DNA of 54,391 nt from positions 1 through 54,391 of the forward strand of contig JAPKHC010000037.1 in the NCBI GenBank assembly GCA_026647215.1, written 5' to 3'. The stretch is from F1-120-MAGs118 sp013360535 (GTDB lineage: Bacteria > Planctomycetota > UBA1135 > GCA-002686595). Positions 28,462 through 37,509 of the stretch are shown in pieces; within the stretch, counting starts at the first letter, position 1, and every line of letters begins with the position of its first letter. The position numbers and the translations under genes were made by a program. The notes under the pieces are model-generated. The model was not told the DNA's origin. It did no database searches and saw only the letters and a program-made list of their open reading frames with translations.

Positions 28462-28974
28462 TCAGTCGTTCTCCTCGAGGTCGCGCCAGTCGCCGCTCGC
28501 GACGCTCGGCGCGCGGCCGGGGCCGCTGAAGCTGCCGTCGGAGTTGGCGTGGCCGACGAGCTCGCGCTCGCGCGTCCAGGCGTAGGCCGAAAAACCCGTG
28601 CGGCGGTGCTGCCACGGCCAGGCGCGCACCGGCAGCGGATCGCCGGCGCCGCCGACCTCGAACAGGTAGCCGTGCCGCCGCATCAGCGTGCCGCCCTCGA
28701 GAAACTCCGCATCCTCGAACTGGCGCGGATACCCCGGTGCCTTGAGCACGAGCGCCTCGACGTTCAGCGCGCGTTCACCGGCCTGCACCTCGCTCGCCAG
28801 CAGCGTGGCGAGTCGCTCGACCACGAGGCGCGCGTCCTGCTCGTTCTCGCGCAGCGCGAACTCGCGCAGGCGCGGCAGCGAGACGACGAGCACCACGACA
28901 CCGACGGCGACGAGCGTGGCGGCGCTCGACAGCCGCATCGCCCCGCGGCGAGAACCAAAACGACTCTGGACCAT
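28462..28974 (-). CDS. Membrane-anchored pseudopilin-like protein
   Basis: Function is unknown. 170 residues with a basic N terminus, one hydrophobic helix (about 16-35, SSAATLVAVGVVVLVVSLPRL) that continues into a long amphipathic helix, then a small globular domain with HGYLFEVGGAGDPLPVRAWP and a Ser/Gly-rich end. That layout resembles type II secretion pseudopilins, but the prepilin peptidase site (Gly-Phe-Thr-Leu-x-Glu) is not seen, so processing is doubtful. It faces the HEAT lipoprotein gene end-to-end with no spacer and diverges from cca. It is leftward and probably monocistronic. Confidence 0.6.
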   Translation of the reverse strand: MVQSRFGSRRGAMRLSSAATLVAVGVVVLVVSLPRLREFALRENEQDARLVVERLATLLASEVQAGERALNVEALVLKAPGYPRQFEDAEFLEGGTLMRRHGYLFEVGGAGDPLPVRAWPWQHRRTGFSAYAWTRERELVGHANSDGSFSGPGRAPSVASGDWRDLEEND

Positions 28975-29025
28975 GTTGTTGCCTCTGGCGGGATCGTGCC
29001 TCGCTGGATGCTAGGCTTCAAGCGG

Positions 29026-30294
29026 ATGGACGCTCCGAGTCTCGAACACTTGCCCGACGAGCTGCGCTCCGCGGCGACCGGCATCGCGCGCCGGCTGCGT
29101 TCGGGAGGTTTCCAAGGCTGGCTGGTCGGAGGAGCGGTGCGCGATCTGGCGCTCGGCCGGAACCCCAAGGACGTCGACATCGCGACCGATGCGCGGCCCG
29201 AGGACGTCGAGCGGCTCTTCCCCGGCGCCAGGGATGTCGGGCGGGCCTTCGGCACGATGATCGTCGTCGAGGCGGGCCTCGCGGCGCAGGTGACGACCTT
29301 CCGCTCCGAGCGCGGCTACAGCGATGCGCGGCGACCCGACCACGTCCAGTTCGGCGCGAGCGTCGACGAGGACGCGCGGCGGCGCGACTTCACGTGCAAC
29401 GCGCTGTTCCTCGACCCGCTCGACGGAACCTGCCTCGACCCCGTCGGCGGGCTCGCGGACCTGCGCGCGCGCCGCCTGCGGGCGGTGGGGGAGCCGCGCG
29501 AGCGCTTCCGCGAGGACGGACTGCGGCTCCTGAGGCTGGCGCGCTTTGCGGCCGACCTCGATCTCGAGGTCGATCCGGCGACGCTCGCCGGTGCGCGCGA
29601 GGCGGCCGGCTCGATCGTGGGCGTCAGCGGCGAGCGTGTGCTGGCGGAACTGGCGACCATGGCCCAGCGGGCGCGCGCGGCGAAGGCGCTGGAGCTGCTC
29701 GACGGGCTCGGGCTGCTCGCGCGCGTGCTGCCCGACGTTCCGGCGGCGGAGTTCGGTCGGCGCTGCGCCGTCGCGCGCGAGCTGGCGGATCCGCTGGGCG
29801 AGGTGGCGCTGCTGGCCGTGCTCGTGCTCGACGAAGCGCTCGATGGCGCGCGGGCGACGCCGCGGGATCGGCTCGAGGCACGCATCGGCCCGTTCCATCC
29901 GTCGCGAGAGCTGCTGCAGAGCCTGCGCGAGGTCGCGGAGCTGCTCGGGGAGCTCGCTCGCTGGCCTTTCGAGGCTCCGCGGCGGTCCCAGCTCGTCCGC
30001 GCCGCCCGCCGCGCCGCATTCGCGACCGCCGCCCGCATTGCCCGCGCTTCGCTGCGGGCGCGGCAGCTCGATGCGAGCGCGCTCGAGGCCGAACTCACGC
30101 GTGCCCAGGCTCTCTCCGAGGCCGAGCTGCGCCCGCGACCCCTGCTCTCCAGTGTCGACTTCGCCGAGGCCGGAATCCCGCGCGGGCCTCGCTGGGGCGA
30201 GCTGCTGCTCGCGGCCGAGACCGCGCAGCTCGAACTCGAATTCACGACCCGCGAGGCGGCACTCGACTGGCTGCGCGCGCGCCGCTCGACCTAG
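29026..30294 (+). CDS. CCA tRNA nucleotidyltransferase / poly(A) polymerase family
   Basis: Class II nucleotidyltransferase that builds or repairs the CCA end of tRNA (or adds A tails). From ATG 29026 it is 422 residues; ATG 29008 (MLGFKRMDAP) is a near alternative. Motifs: WLVGGAVRDLALGRNPKDVD (nucleotide/Mg site, with the GGAVRD and DxD), RRDFTCNALFLDP (motif B), and ERFREDGLRLLRLARFAADL (motif D/E template-reading region). The C-terminal body is helical. The stop overlaps the convergent ubiA-like stop within CTAG. CCA-adding versus poly(A) specificity cannot be settled from these motifs. Confidence 0.88.
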   Translation: MDAPSLEHLPDELRSAATGIARRLRSGGFQGWLVGGAVRDLALGRNPKDVDIATDARPEDVERLFPGARDVGRAFGTMIVVEAGLAAQVTTFRSERGYSDARRPDHVQFGASVDEDARRRDFTCNALFLDPLDGTCLDPVGGLADLRARRLRAVGEPRERFREDGLRLLRLARFAADLDLEVDPATLAGAREAAGSIVGVSGERVLAELATMAQRARAAKALELLDGLGLLARVLPDVPAAEFGRRCAVARELADPLGEVALLAVLVLDEALDGARATPRDRLEARIGPFHPSRELLQSLREVAELLGELARWPFEAPRRSQLVRAARRAAFATAARIARASLRARQLDASALEAELTRAQALSEAELRPRPLLSSVDFAEAGIPRGPRWGELLLAAETAQLELEFTTREAALDWLRARRST

Positions 30295-31259
30295 GTCGGC
30301 GGGAACACCTTGCGCAGCGCGGCCGAGAGTGGGAAGCCGCACAGAATCGCCACGGCAGCCCAGACGCACGCGTGGTTCGCGCGCAGGCCGATCACGTCGT
30401 CCTCGAGCAGCATGTTCCTCGTCGGGGCAAGGCTCAGCGTCGCCGCGGCCGTGAACACGAGCAGCCGCCGCAGCGCGATCCCGGTCGCGCGGCCCGCGTC
30501 CGCGCGCGTGAGCGGCCCCGGCCGCAGCGCCTCGCGCACCAGCGCGAGCGATCCGAGCAGCACCAGCACCAGCGGCGCGAGCGAAGGCCACTGCGGTCCA
30601 TCCGCGACGTGGAGCCACGGTACGGCGAGCAGCGCGAGCGCCGCGAGCGTCAGGTACGTGCGGGGCGTCGATCCGACGGCCGCGTCGTCGCTCGCGTCCT
30701 CGAGCCGAGCGACGCGCGAAGCGCCCGCGACGTACACAAAGTACAGCGCCACGATCGCCGGCGCCCAGTCGCTCGAAAAAGGGAACGCGACACCGCTGTT
30801 GCGCGCGACAAGGACGCCGAAGCCGAGGTTCGCGGCGCGGCACGCTCCGAGCAGCAGCGGTCCACGCCACGGCCCTCGTCCGACGAAGTCGTAGGCGAGC
30901 ACGAGCGCGACGAGGCCGGCCATCCAGAGAGCCGCGTTCACGAGCAAGGCGAGCAGCAGTGCAGCCGCCAAGAGCCCGAGTCCGGCCAGCAATGCCGCCT
31001 GCGGCTTCACCGCCCCGCTCGGCAACGGTCGCTCGGGCCGCGTGCGTGCGTCATCTTCGCGATCAGCCCAGTCGTTCAGGATCATGCCGCCGTGGTAGAC
31101 GCAGGCCGAGGCCGCGAGCGTCGGAACTAGCACGTTCGCAGCGGGGAAATGGCCGACGCCGCCGAGCGCGAGGCCCGCGAGAGCGTCGGCCAGCGCCGAA
31201 GGAAACAGCGACAGGCGCGCGAGCCGACCCCAGGCCGCGAGCGGCGAGCTCGCGCTCAC
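30291..31259 (-). CDS. UbiA-type membrane prenyltransferase
   Basis: A 322-residue polytopic protein with about eight or nine transmembrane helices. The first Asp-rich motif is NDWADREDDARTRPERPLPS (N-D-x-x-D type, about residues 62-81), the usual UbiA prenyl-diphosphate/Mg site; a second (YDFVGRG) is weaker, and the late ASRVARLEDASDD may complete the site. Substrate is unknown: it could attach an isoprenoid to a ring or sugar as in quinone, heme O or EboC-like pathways. GTG 31259 overlaps the rseP stop as GTGA. Sitting behind dxr, the isoprenoid entry enzyme, fits an isoprenoid theme, but that link is inference. Confidence 0.85.
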   Translation of the reverse strand: MSASSPLAAWGRLARLSLFPSALADALAGLALGGVGHFPAANVLVPTLAASACVYHGGMILNDWADREDDARTRPERPLPSGAVKPQAALLAGLGLLAAALLLALLVNAALWMAGLVALVLAYDFVGRGPWRGPLLLGACRAANLGFGVLVARNSGVAFPFSSDWAPAIVALYFVYVAGASRVARLEDASDDAAVGSTPRTYLTLAALALLAVPWLHVADGPQWPSLAPLVLVLLGSLALVREALRPGPLTRADAGRATGIALRRLLVFTAAATLSLAPTRNMLLEDDVIGLRANHACVWAAVAILCGFPLSAALRKVFPPT

Positions 31260-33088
31260 AACTGCATCACCCGCACGACGTCGTTGTAGGTGACGTACAC
31301 GAGCAGCGACAGGATCAGCACGAGCCCGACGACCTGGCTGTAGCCGAACACACGTTCACTGACCGGCGAACCCTTGAGCTTCTCGATCAGGAGGAACATC
31401 AGGTGCCCGCCGTCGAGCAGCGGCACGGGCAGCACGTTGATGAACGCGAGGTTCACGCTCAGGAGGCACAGGAAGAAGAGCAGCTTCGCCAGGCCGAGGC
31501 TCGCGCCCGAGTAGGCGAACAGCCCGATCGAGATGATGCCGCCCATGTGCTTGCTCGACACGCGGCCGATCACCATGTGCTTGACGGTCTGCCACGAGTC
31601 GACGAGGAACTTCCACGCCGCGCGGGTGCCGACCTCGATCGCCTCCGCGAAACTCTCCGCGCGGTAGGTGTACATCGCTTCCTTCCAGCCGAAGCCGTAG
31701 TCGGGCTGCAGCGGCAGGCGCGGCTTGACCGTGACGTCGAGCACCTCGGGCTCGCCCGAGGCGTTGCGCCGCTCGAGCTTGAGCACGACATCGAGCCCAT
31801 CTGCGGAAGCGGAGCGCGCGATCGGCAGGAAGTCCGCTTCCCACTCGGAGAGCGGGACGCCGTTCGCCGCGAGCAGCACGTCGCCATTCTCCACGAAACC
31901 GTCGACCGCCGCGCGCGGCGAGACTTGCACGCGGCACTGCTTGCCGCCGCGCAAGGCAACCGCGCGCGCGAGCGCCAGCGCGCGCGCACGGTCGAGCCCG
32001 GGGCCCTTCAGGTGCAGGATCGCGCCCGCGCGTTCGACGGTCAGTTCGACGCCGGCGCTGGAGTCCGCGAGTGCGAGCTCGAGGTCGTGCTCGCGCGCGA
32101 TCCGCTTGCCGTTGGCGCTCTGGACGCGGTCGCCCACGGCGAGGCCGAGCGCCTCAAGATCCGCATTGGGACGCAGCGCGACGACGGTGTCGAGCGCCGG
32201 CGCGAGCCCGAGCACGGCCCGGCCGGGGACTTCCTCCCACCTCGGCTCGAGCCGAACGTCGCGCTGGTTGCCCTCGGCATCCGCCACGCGCAGCGTGAGC
32301 GCCTCTCCGCGCCGCAGCGCGAGCAGCGCCGCGGAATCCAGCGGCAATTCCGGCAACGCGCCGTCGAGGGCCACGATGCGATCGTTCTCGCTGAGGCCCG
32401 CATTCGCCGCCGCGCTCTCGGGCTTGACGAGGATCGGCGCCCCGAGCGCATAGGACGGTTGGATGCCGAGCGTCGCGAGCCCCATGGCCTCGTCGTAGCT
32501 CGGCTCGACCGTCAGGCGACTGGGCTGCGTCTCGCCCGGCCGCAGGACGACCATCTCGATCGGTCCGGGCGACGCGAGCGCGGCCTCCTGCACGATCGAC
32601 TCGAAGTTCGTGATCTTCGAGCCGTTGAACTCGAGCACGCGCGTGCCCGGCTCGAGCCCGGCCTGCCAGGCGGCGCTGCCCGGCGTGACGCCGCCGATCA
32701 GCGGCTCGTTGAACGGCACACCCGTGAACAGCACGAGTGGCAGCGCAACGACGGCGAACACCATGTTCATCAGCACGCCGCCGGAATAGATGAAAAAGCG
32801 CGCGCCCACGGACTTGGCGCGCAGCTCATCGTGGCGCGGCGCGTCGCCGTCCGACTCGCGCTCCTCGCCGGCCATGCGCACGAAGCCGCCGATCGGCAGC
32901 GCCGCGATCTGGTAGAGCGTGTCGCCGCGGCGGAAGCCGAGGAGCTTCGGGCCGAAGCCGAGGCTGAAGACGTCGACGCGCACCTTGCACAGGCGCGCCG
33001 CGAGAAAGTGACCGAACTCGTGCACGAAGATCACGAGCCCGATGCCGAGCACCATCAGGACGCTGCGCAGGATCGAATCGAGAGGCAT
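31256..33088 (-). CDS. rseP: Site-2 intramembrane metalloprotease RseP
   Basis: Zinc protease that cuts membrane proteins, classically anti-sigma factors. The frame is open far upstream, but the protein starts at ATG 33086-33088 (MPLDSILRSVL), 610 residues. HEFGH (HExxH) is at about residues 23-27 in the first membrane helix; the third ligand LDGG is in NVLPVPLLDGGHLMFLLIEK near the C terminus. GFGPKLLGFRRGDTLYQIAA and LPIGGFVRMAGEE are standard. Between them lie PDZ-like regions, with about three repeats instead of two, making it longer than E. coli RseP (~450). It begins 2 nt after dxr. It could process the ECF anti-sigma at 24 kb, which is inference. Confidence 0.93.
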   Translation of the reverse strand: MPLDSILRSVLMVLGIGLVIFVHEFGHFLAARLCKVRVDVFSLGFGPKLLGFRRGDTLYQIAALPIGGFVRMAGEERESDGDAPRHDELRAKSVGARFFIYSGGVLMNMVFAVVALPLVLFTGVPFNEPLIGGVTPGSAAWQAGLEPGTRVLEFNGSKITNFESIVQEAALASPGPIEMVVLRPGETQPSRLTVEPSYDEAMGLATLGIQPSYALGAPILVKPESAAANAGLSENDRIVALDGALPELPLDSAALLALRRGEALTLRVADAEGNQRDVRLEPRWEEVPGRAVLGLAPALDTVVALRPNADLEALGLAVGDRVQSANGKRIAREHDLELALADSSAGVELTVERAGAILHLKGPGLDRARALALARAVALRGGKQCRVQVSPRAAVDGFVENGDVLLAANGVPLSEWEADFLPIARSASADGLDVVLKLERRNASGEPEVLDVTVKPRLPLQPDYGFGWKEAMYTYRAESFAEAIEVGTRAAWKFLVDSWQTVKHMVIGRVSSKHMGGIISIGLFAYSGASLGLAKLLFFLCLLSVNLAFINVLPVPLLDGGHLMFLLIEKLKGSPVSERVFGYSQVVGLVLILSLLVYVTYNDVVRVMQL

Positions 33089-33090
33089 CG

Positions 33091-34296
33091 TCACTTGTGG
33101 GCCGCGGCGCGGTCGGGTGCGAGGGGCAAGTTGGGCGGAAGGGGGCGGGCGAGCCGCGCGAGTTCCTCGGCGGCGAGCTCGCGAGCGACCTTGTCGGCTG
33201 CGACTAGGCGTTCGATGGAGCCCGACAGGCCCGGGCGGCGCTCGAGCACGCGCCGGTTGATGCGCTCGATGTCGCAGAAGCCGATGCGGCCGGCGAGGAA
33301 GGCCTCGACGGCGACCTCGTCGGCGGCGTTGAGCACGGCGCCGCTGTCGCCCCCCAGCTCGCAGGCGCGGAAACCCAGCTCCAGCGCCGGAAAACGCGCC
33401 GGATCGACGGGTTCGAACGTCAGTTTCGCGAACTGGCGGAAGTCGAAGCCGACGAGCGGCGCCGCGACGCGCTCGGGGTGGTGCAGGCAGAAGTGCAGCG
33501 GCCCGCGCATGTCGGGCGGGCCCATCTGGCCGAGCACGGAGCCGTCGACGAACTCGACCATCGAATGCACGATCGACTGGCGGTGGATCACGACCTCGAT
33601 GCGCTCGCGCTCGAGGCCGAACAGGTGGTGCACCTCGAGGATCTCGAGCGCCTTGTTCATCAGGGTCGCCGAGCCGATCGTGATGCGCGGGCCCATGCTC
33701 CACGTCGGATGCCGCAGTGCCATCGCCGGCGTGACCTCGGCGAGGTCGGAGGGCGCCGTGTCGCGGAACGGGCCACCGCTGGCGGTGAGCAGCACGCGGC
33801 GCACGCGCGCGAGCGGCTCCGGCCCGAGGCACTGGAAGATCGCGCACAGCTCGCTGTCGACGGGCAGGATGCGGGCGCCGCGCACGCGCGCGAGCTCCAT
33901 CAGTTCCGCACCCGCGACCACCAGCGATTCCTTGTTGGCGAGCGCGAGCAGCTTGCCGCGCTCGAGCACCCGCTGGCTCGCCTCGAGGCCGCGCGCGCCG
34001 ACGACGCCGTGCACCGCGAGCTCGTACTCGCCGCGTTCGCACAGCTCTCCCAGCGCATTCGGCCCGGCGAGCACCTCGACCGATGGCCCCAGCTCGCGCC
34101 GCGCCCGTTCGGCGGCCTGCGGATCGGCGAGCGCCAGCCGACGCACGGAAAACTCGCGCGCCTGGGCGACGGCGAGCTCCCAGGAACTCCCGGCGGCGAG
34201 GCCCTCGACCCGGAAGGCGTCCGGTCGGGCGCGCACGACGTCGAGGGTCTGGGTCCCGATCGAGCCGGTGGAGCCGAGGACGAGAACGGAACGCAT
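33091..34296 (-). CDS. dxr: 1-deoxy-D-xylulose-5-phosphate reductoisomerase
   Basis: Second enzyme of the MEP isoprenoid pathway, NADPH-dependent. The 401-residue protein shows the nucleotide-binding VLGSTGSIGTQTLDVV (residues 5-20), LALANKESLVVAG, the metal/substrate site VDSELCAIFQCL, TASGGPFRD, the catalytic-loop HPTWSMGPRITIGSATLMNK and IHRQSIVHSMVEFVDGSV. All catalytic acids and Lys appear intact. ATG at 34296. Dxr, RseP and a UbiA-like enzyme run leftward almost without spacing (2 nt and a GTGA overlap). It diverges from the NUDIX-PurM gene across about 180 nt, which must hold both promoters. Confidence 0.95.
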   Translation of the reverse strand: MRSVLVLGSTGSIGTQTLDVVRARPDAFRVEGLAAGSSWELAVAQAREFSVRRLALADPQAAERARRELGPSVEVLAGPNALGELCERGEYELAVHGVVGARGLEASQRVLERGKLLALANKESLVVAGAELMELARVRGARILPVDSELCAIFQCLGPEPLARVRRVLLTASGGPFRDTAPSDLAEVTPAMALRHPTWSMGPRITIGSATLMNKALEILEVHHLFGLERERIEVVIHRQSIVHSMVEFVDGSVLGQMGPPDMRGPLHFCLHHPERVAAPLVGFDFRQFAKLTFEPVDPARFPALELGFRACELGGDSGAVLNAADEVAVEAFLAGRIGFCDIERINRRVLERRPGLSGSIERLVAADKVARELAAEELARLARPLPPNLPLAPDRAAAHK

Positions 34297-34479
34297 GCGG
34301 CGGAGCCTGAGGGTGCGCGCGCGGTCGGCCTGCCGCCCGTGGAGGGCTGCGTCGATTGGCCGGTCGTCGCGGCGTTGTTAGTCTAGGGCGTCGTTCGGAG
34401 CGGGGAAACAGCGGCGCGGCTCGCGCCCCTTTCGCCGCGCGACTCCCGGCGCACCCCTCGTCCCTTGAGCAGCCCGCGA

Positions 34480-36054
34480 ATGGCCCGCCATTGCCCCCAG
34501 TGCGGCAGCGCTCTGGCTCCGGCGACCGTGGAAGGGCGGTCGCGGCTGCGCTGCGCCGCCTGCGGGTTCGTGCTCTACGAGAACCCTGCCTGCGCCGCCG
34601 CCGGTGTCGTGGTCGACCGTTCCGGCCGAGTGCTGCTCGTGCGGCGCGCGCTCGAGCCCTACCGCGGCCAGTGGGCGCTGCCCGCGGGCTTTCAGGAGGT
34701 CGACGAGGAACCCGCGGAGACGGTCGTGCGCGAGGTCCGCGAGGAGGCGGGGCTCGAGGTGCGCCCGCGCGAGGTGCTCGACCTGTTCCTCGTCCGGGCG
34801 CCCGGCCGCCGGCCGACCACGCTCGCCGTGTACCTGTGCGAGCACGTCGCGGGCGAGCCCACGCCCGGCGACGACGCGCAGGAGGCCCGCTTCTTCGACT
34901 TGCGCGAGCTCCCCGAGGAGATCGCCTTCGACAACCGCGAGCGGATCCTTTTCCACTTGGGCGGCGATCCTCGTTACCTTCGTTGCCTCTCCAACATGAG
35001 CACCCAAGCCAAAAGCGGCGCGACCTCGATTTCCTACAAGGACTCCGGGGTCGACATCGAGAAGAAGTACGGCGCCGTCGAGCGTGCGACCGAGGCCATC
35101 CGCAAGACCTTCACGCCCGGCGTGGTCGGCGACATCGGCAACTTCGGCGGCCTGTTCGACCTGCAGCGGGCCGGAGTCGGGCAGGGCATGCTCGTCGCGA
35201 GCGCCGACGGCGTCGGCACCAAGCTCGAGGTCGCCAAGCGCGCGAAGGTCTACCACACGGTCGGGCGCGACCTCGTCAACCACTGCATCAACGACATCCT
35301 CGTGCAGGGCGCGCGGCCGCTGTTCTTCATGGACTACGTCGCGGTCGGCAAGATGGAGCCCGAGATCGTGGCCGACATGATCCGCGGTTGCGCGGACGGT
35401 TGCCGCGAGAACTCGGTCGCGCTGCTCGGCGGCGAGACGGCCGAGATGCCGGGACTGTACGCGCCGGGCGACTTCGACCTCGCGGGCTTCATCGTCGGCA
35501 TCGTCGACGTGGCGAAGCTGCTCGACGGAAGTCGCGTCAAGCCGGGGCAGGTCGTGCTCGGCCTGTCGTCCGCGGGCCTGCACACCAACGGCTATTCGCT
35601 CGCGCGCAAGATCCTGTTCGACCACAAGGGCCTGTCGGTCGACGATCGCCCGAAGGAACTCGGCGGCGCGAGCGTGGGCGAAGCGTTGCTCGCCGAGCAC
35701 CGCAGCTACTACAAGCTGCTCTGGCCGCTGCTCGAGCAGGGCAAGATCGCCGCGATGGCGCACATCACGGGCGGTGGCCTCGTCGACAACCTGCCGCGCG
35801 TGCTCGGCTCGAACGACGCGGTCCTCGACCGCACCGCGTGGCCCGTGCCGCGCCTGTTCCAGTACCTGTGTGAGGCCGGCAACGTCGACGCGGAGGAGCG
35901 CTACCAGGTGCTCAACATGGGCATCGGCATGACGCTGATCTGCTCGCCCGAGGACGTGGGCGCCGTCGGGGCGCACCTGCGGGCCCAAGGCGAGCCGTTC
36001 TTCACTCTCGGGCGCATCGAGGCCGGCAGCGGCGTGGTCCGCTGGTCGCGCTGA
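34480..36054 (+). CDS. purM: Fusion: zinc-ribbon NUDIX hydrolase + AIR synthase (PurM)
   Basis: One continuous 524-residue frame. Residues 1-170: zinc ribbon (Cys5, Cys8, Cys25, Cys28) and a NUDIX hydrolase with a perfect box G70-x5-E76-x7-REVREEAGL at 84-92, similar to NADH-pyrophosphatase-like proteins. Residues 173-524: PurM, making aminoimidazole ribonucleotide from FGAM; visible are GDIGNFGGLFDL, ASADGVGTKLEVAKR, HCINDILVQGARPLFFMDY, LLGGETAEMPGLYAPGDFDL and HITGGGLVDNLPRVL. The start ATG 34480 is chosen over an upstream TTG at 34465. An internal ATG at 34996 would give a normal 352-aa PurM but lacks a ribosome site. So either a genuine fusion or internal initiation. Confidence 0.88.
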   Translation: MARHCPQCGSALAPATVEGRSRLRCAACGFVLYENPACAAAGVVVDRSGRVLLVRRALEPYRGQWALPAGFQEVDEEPAETVVREVREEAGLEVRPREVLDLFLVRAPGRRPTTLAVYLCEHVAGEPTPGDDAQEARFFDLRELPEEIAFDNRERILFHLGGDPRYLRCLSNMSTQAKSGATSISYKDSGVDIEKKYGAVERATEAIRKTFTPGVVGDIGNFGGLFDLQRAGVGQGMLVASADGVGTKLEVAKRAKVYHTVGRDLVNHCINDILVQGARPLFFMDYVAVGKMEPEIVADMIRGCADGCRENSVALLGGETAEMPGLYAPGDFDLAGFIVGIVDVAKLLDGSRVKPGQVVLGLSSAGLHTNGYSLARKILFDHKGLSVDDRPKELGGASVGEALLAEHRSYYKLLWPLLEQGKIAAMAHITGGGLVDNLPRVLGSNDAVLDRTAWPVPRLFQYLCEAGNVDAEERYQVLNMGIGMTLICSPEDVGAVGAHLRAQGEPFFTLGRIEAGSGVVRWSR

Positions 36055-36188
36055 AATCGGCGGATTCCCGGGCCCAGGGCACCTCGCGGGAGGTTTCTGG
36101 GCTGGATCCCGCAGGCCCGCTGGGCCAAGCTCACGCAAACCCAACGTCTCGCGCTGCTACCCCGGGTTCCAGCCCGGCTACATCCACC

Positions 36189-37475
36189 ATGACCCAATCG
36201 CTTCTGAGTCCGCGCCCCGGTGCGCTCGCGCTGCTCGCCGTCCTCGTGCTCGCGCCCTTCGCGGGTGCCCAGCAGGTGGGGGAGCTCGGTGACAAGGAAC
36301 AGGCGGCCCTCGGCAAGACGCTCAACAAGTTCATCAGCCCCAAGTCGGACAAGGAGAAGGAGAAGGCCAAGGCCGAGTTCATCTCCTCGCTCGAGAAGCT
36401 CGGCAAGAAGCGGGGCGCCAAGGAGACTCAGGATGCGCTGATCTCCGCGCTCTCGCTCCCCGCCGACCTGGGGCGCGTGCTGTTCCACTCCGTCGAGTAC
36501 AAGTCGTCGCTGCGCGGCGGGAAGCCGATCAGCGAGGAGATCGGCTCGCTCGCGAACTCGAAGACGACCTACCAGCTCTCGCTGCCCTCGACCTATCGGG
36601 CGGGCGCCACGCCGCTGCCCCTGATCCTCGCGATCCCGGAGTTCAAGGACGGCAAGACGGTGTCGCCGGCCGAGTTCCTGACGGCGCAGCTGACCGAGCA
36701 GGAGTTCCGCGAGGGCGCGGCCATCGCCGCCGTGCCGATGCCGGCGGACCTCGCCAAGTGGAACACGCTGGGCGACGACAACCTCGGTGGCGTCGGCATG
36801 GTGATGCGCACCTGGGGCGACGTGATCTCCAAGGTCGGGATCGACGCCGACAAGGTGTTCCTGCTCGGGCGCGGCACCGAGGCCGTCACGGCGGCGATGC
36901 ACGTCGCCGCGCGCTACCCGCACCGCTTCGCGGGCGTGATCGGCATGAGCGGGGACGCCGCCGCCGATGTCGCCGCGACGAACTTCCGCAACCTCCCGAC
37001 CTTCTTCGTCGGCGCCGGCGGCAACGCGACCGCCTTCGAGACGAAGTGCAAGGAAGCGGGCTACGAGAACTGCACGCTCAAGGCCGACGGCACGGCCGCC
37101 GACGTCTGGTCGTGGGTGACCAAGACCGCGCGCATCGCCAACCCGCTGAAGGTGAGCTTCATGCCGGGCGACCCGTACCCCGACCGCGCCTACTGGGTGC
37201 GCATTCCCGCGACGGAAGGGCTCAAGTCCGCTGTGCAGGCCGAGGCCGATCGCGCGACGAACACGCTCAAGCTGACGGTGCCCGAGGTGCGTCAGGTGAC
37301 GGTGTTCCTCAATTCCGCGCTGATCGACTTCACCAAGCCCGTGCAGATCGAGATCAACGGCAAGACGCGCACCGAGCGCATCGTGCCTTCGGTCGACGAC
37401 ATGCTGCAGCTCCTGTCGACCAGCGACAACGGGCGCGTGTACGTGACGCACCGCACGTTCGAAGTCACCAACTGA
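36189..37475 (+). CDS. Secreted alpha/beta-hydrolase-like protein lacking the nucleophile serine
   Basis: A 428-residue exported protein with signal peptide (LALLAVLVLAPFAGAQ, cleavage near 28). Residues 30-75 are Lys/Glu-rich helical. The rest resembles an esterase/PHB-depolymerase-type hydrolase: LPLILAIPEFKDGKTVSP (oxyanion-side strand), DADKVFLLGRGTEAVTAAMH followed by VAARYPHRFAGVIGMSGDA. The nucleophile elbow GxSxG is G227-R-G-T-E here, so the catalytic Ser is missing and the protein may be a binding pseudoenzyme. A later stretch (about 320-400) with DKATNTLKL-type and VTVFLNSALIDFTKPVQIEI strands forms a beta module. It follows NUDIX-PurM across 134 nt and its own promoter is likely. 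Confidence 0.7.
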   Translation: MTQSLLSPRPGALALLAVLVLAPFAGAQQVGELGDKEQAALGKTLNKFISPKSDKEKEKAKAEFISSLEKLGKKRGAKETQDALISALSLPADLGRVLFHSVEYKSSLRGGKPISEEIGSLANSKTTYQLSLPSTYRAGATPLPLILAIPEFKDGKTVSPAEFLTAQLTEQEFREGAAIAAVPMPADLAKWNTLGDDNLGGVGMVMRTWGDVISKVGIDADKVFLLGRGTEAVTAAMHVAARYPHRFAGVIGMSGDAAADVAATNFRNLPTFFVGAGGNATAFETKCKEAGYENCTLKADGTAADVWSWVTKTARIANPLKVSFMPGDPYPDRAYWVRIPATEGLKSAVQAEADRATNTLKLTVPEVRQVTVFLNSALIDFTKPVQIEINGKTRTERIVPSVDDMLQLLSTSDNGRVYVTHRTFEVTN

Positions 37476-37496
37476 CGGCAAGGCACCCTCGGGCTT

Positions 37497-37503
37497 GGGG
37501 GAG
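37497..37503 (+). promoter_or_regulatory. Ribosome-binding site for a TTG start
   Basis: GGGGGAG at 37497-37503 lies 6 nt ahead of TTG 37510. It supports that TTG over the in-frame TTG at 37495, which overlaps the site itself. Confidence 0.5.
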
Positions 37504-37509
37504 CGCAAG

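Noticed and set aside
31256..34042. A 928-residue fusion of Dxr and RseP
   Set aside because: The longer open frame is an out-of-frame extension; dxr has its own frame and stop and rseP starts 2 nt later.
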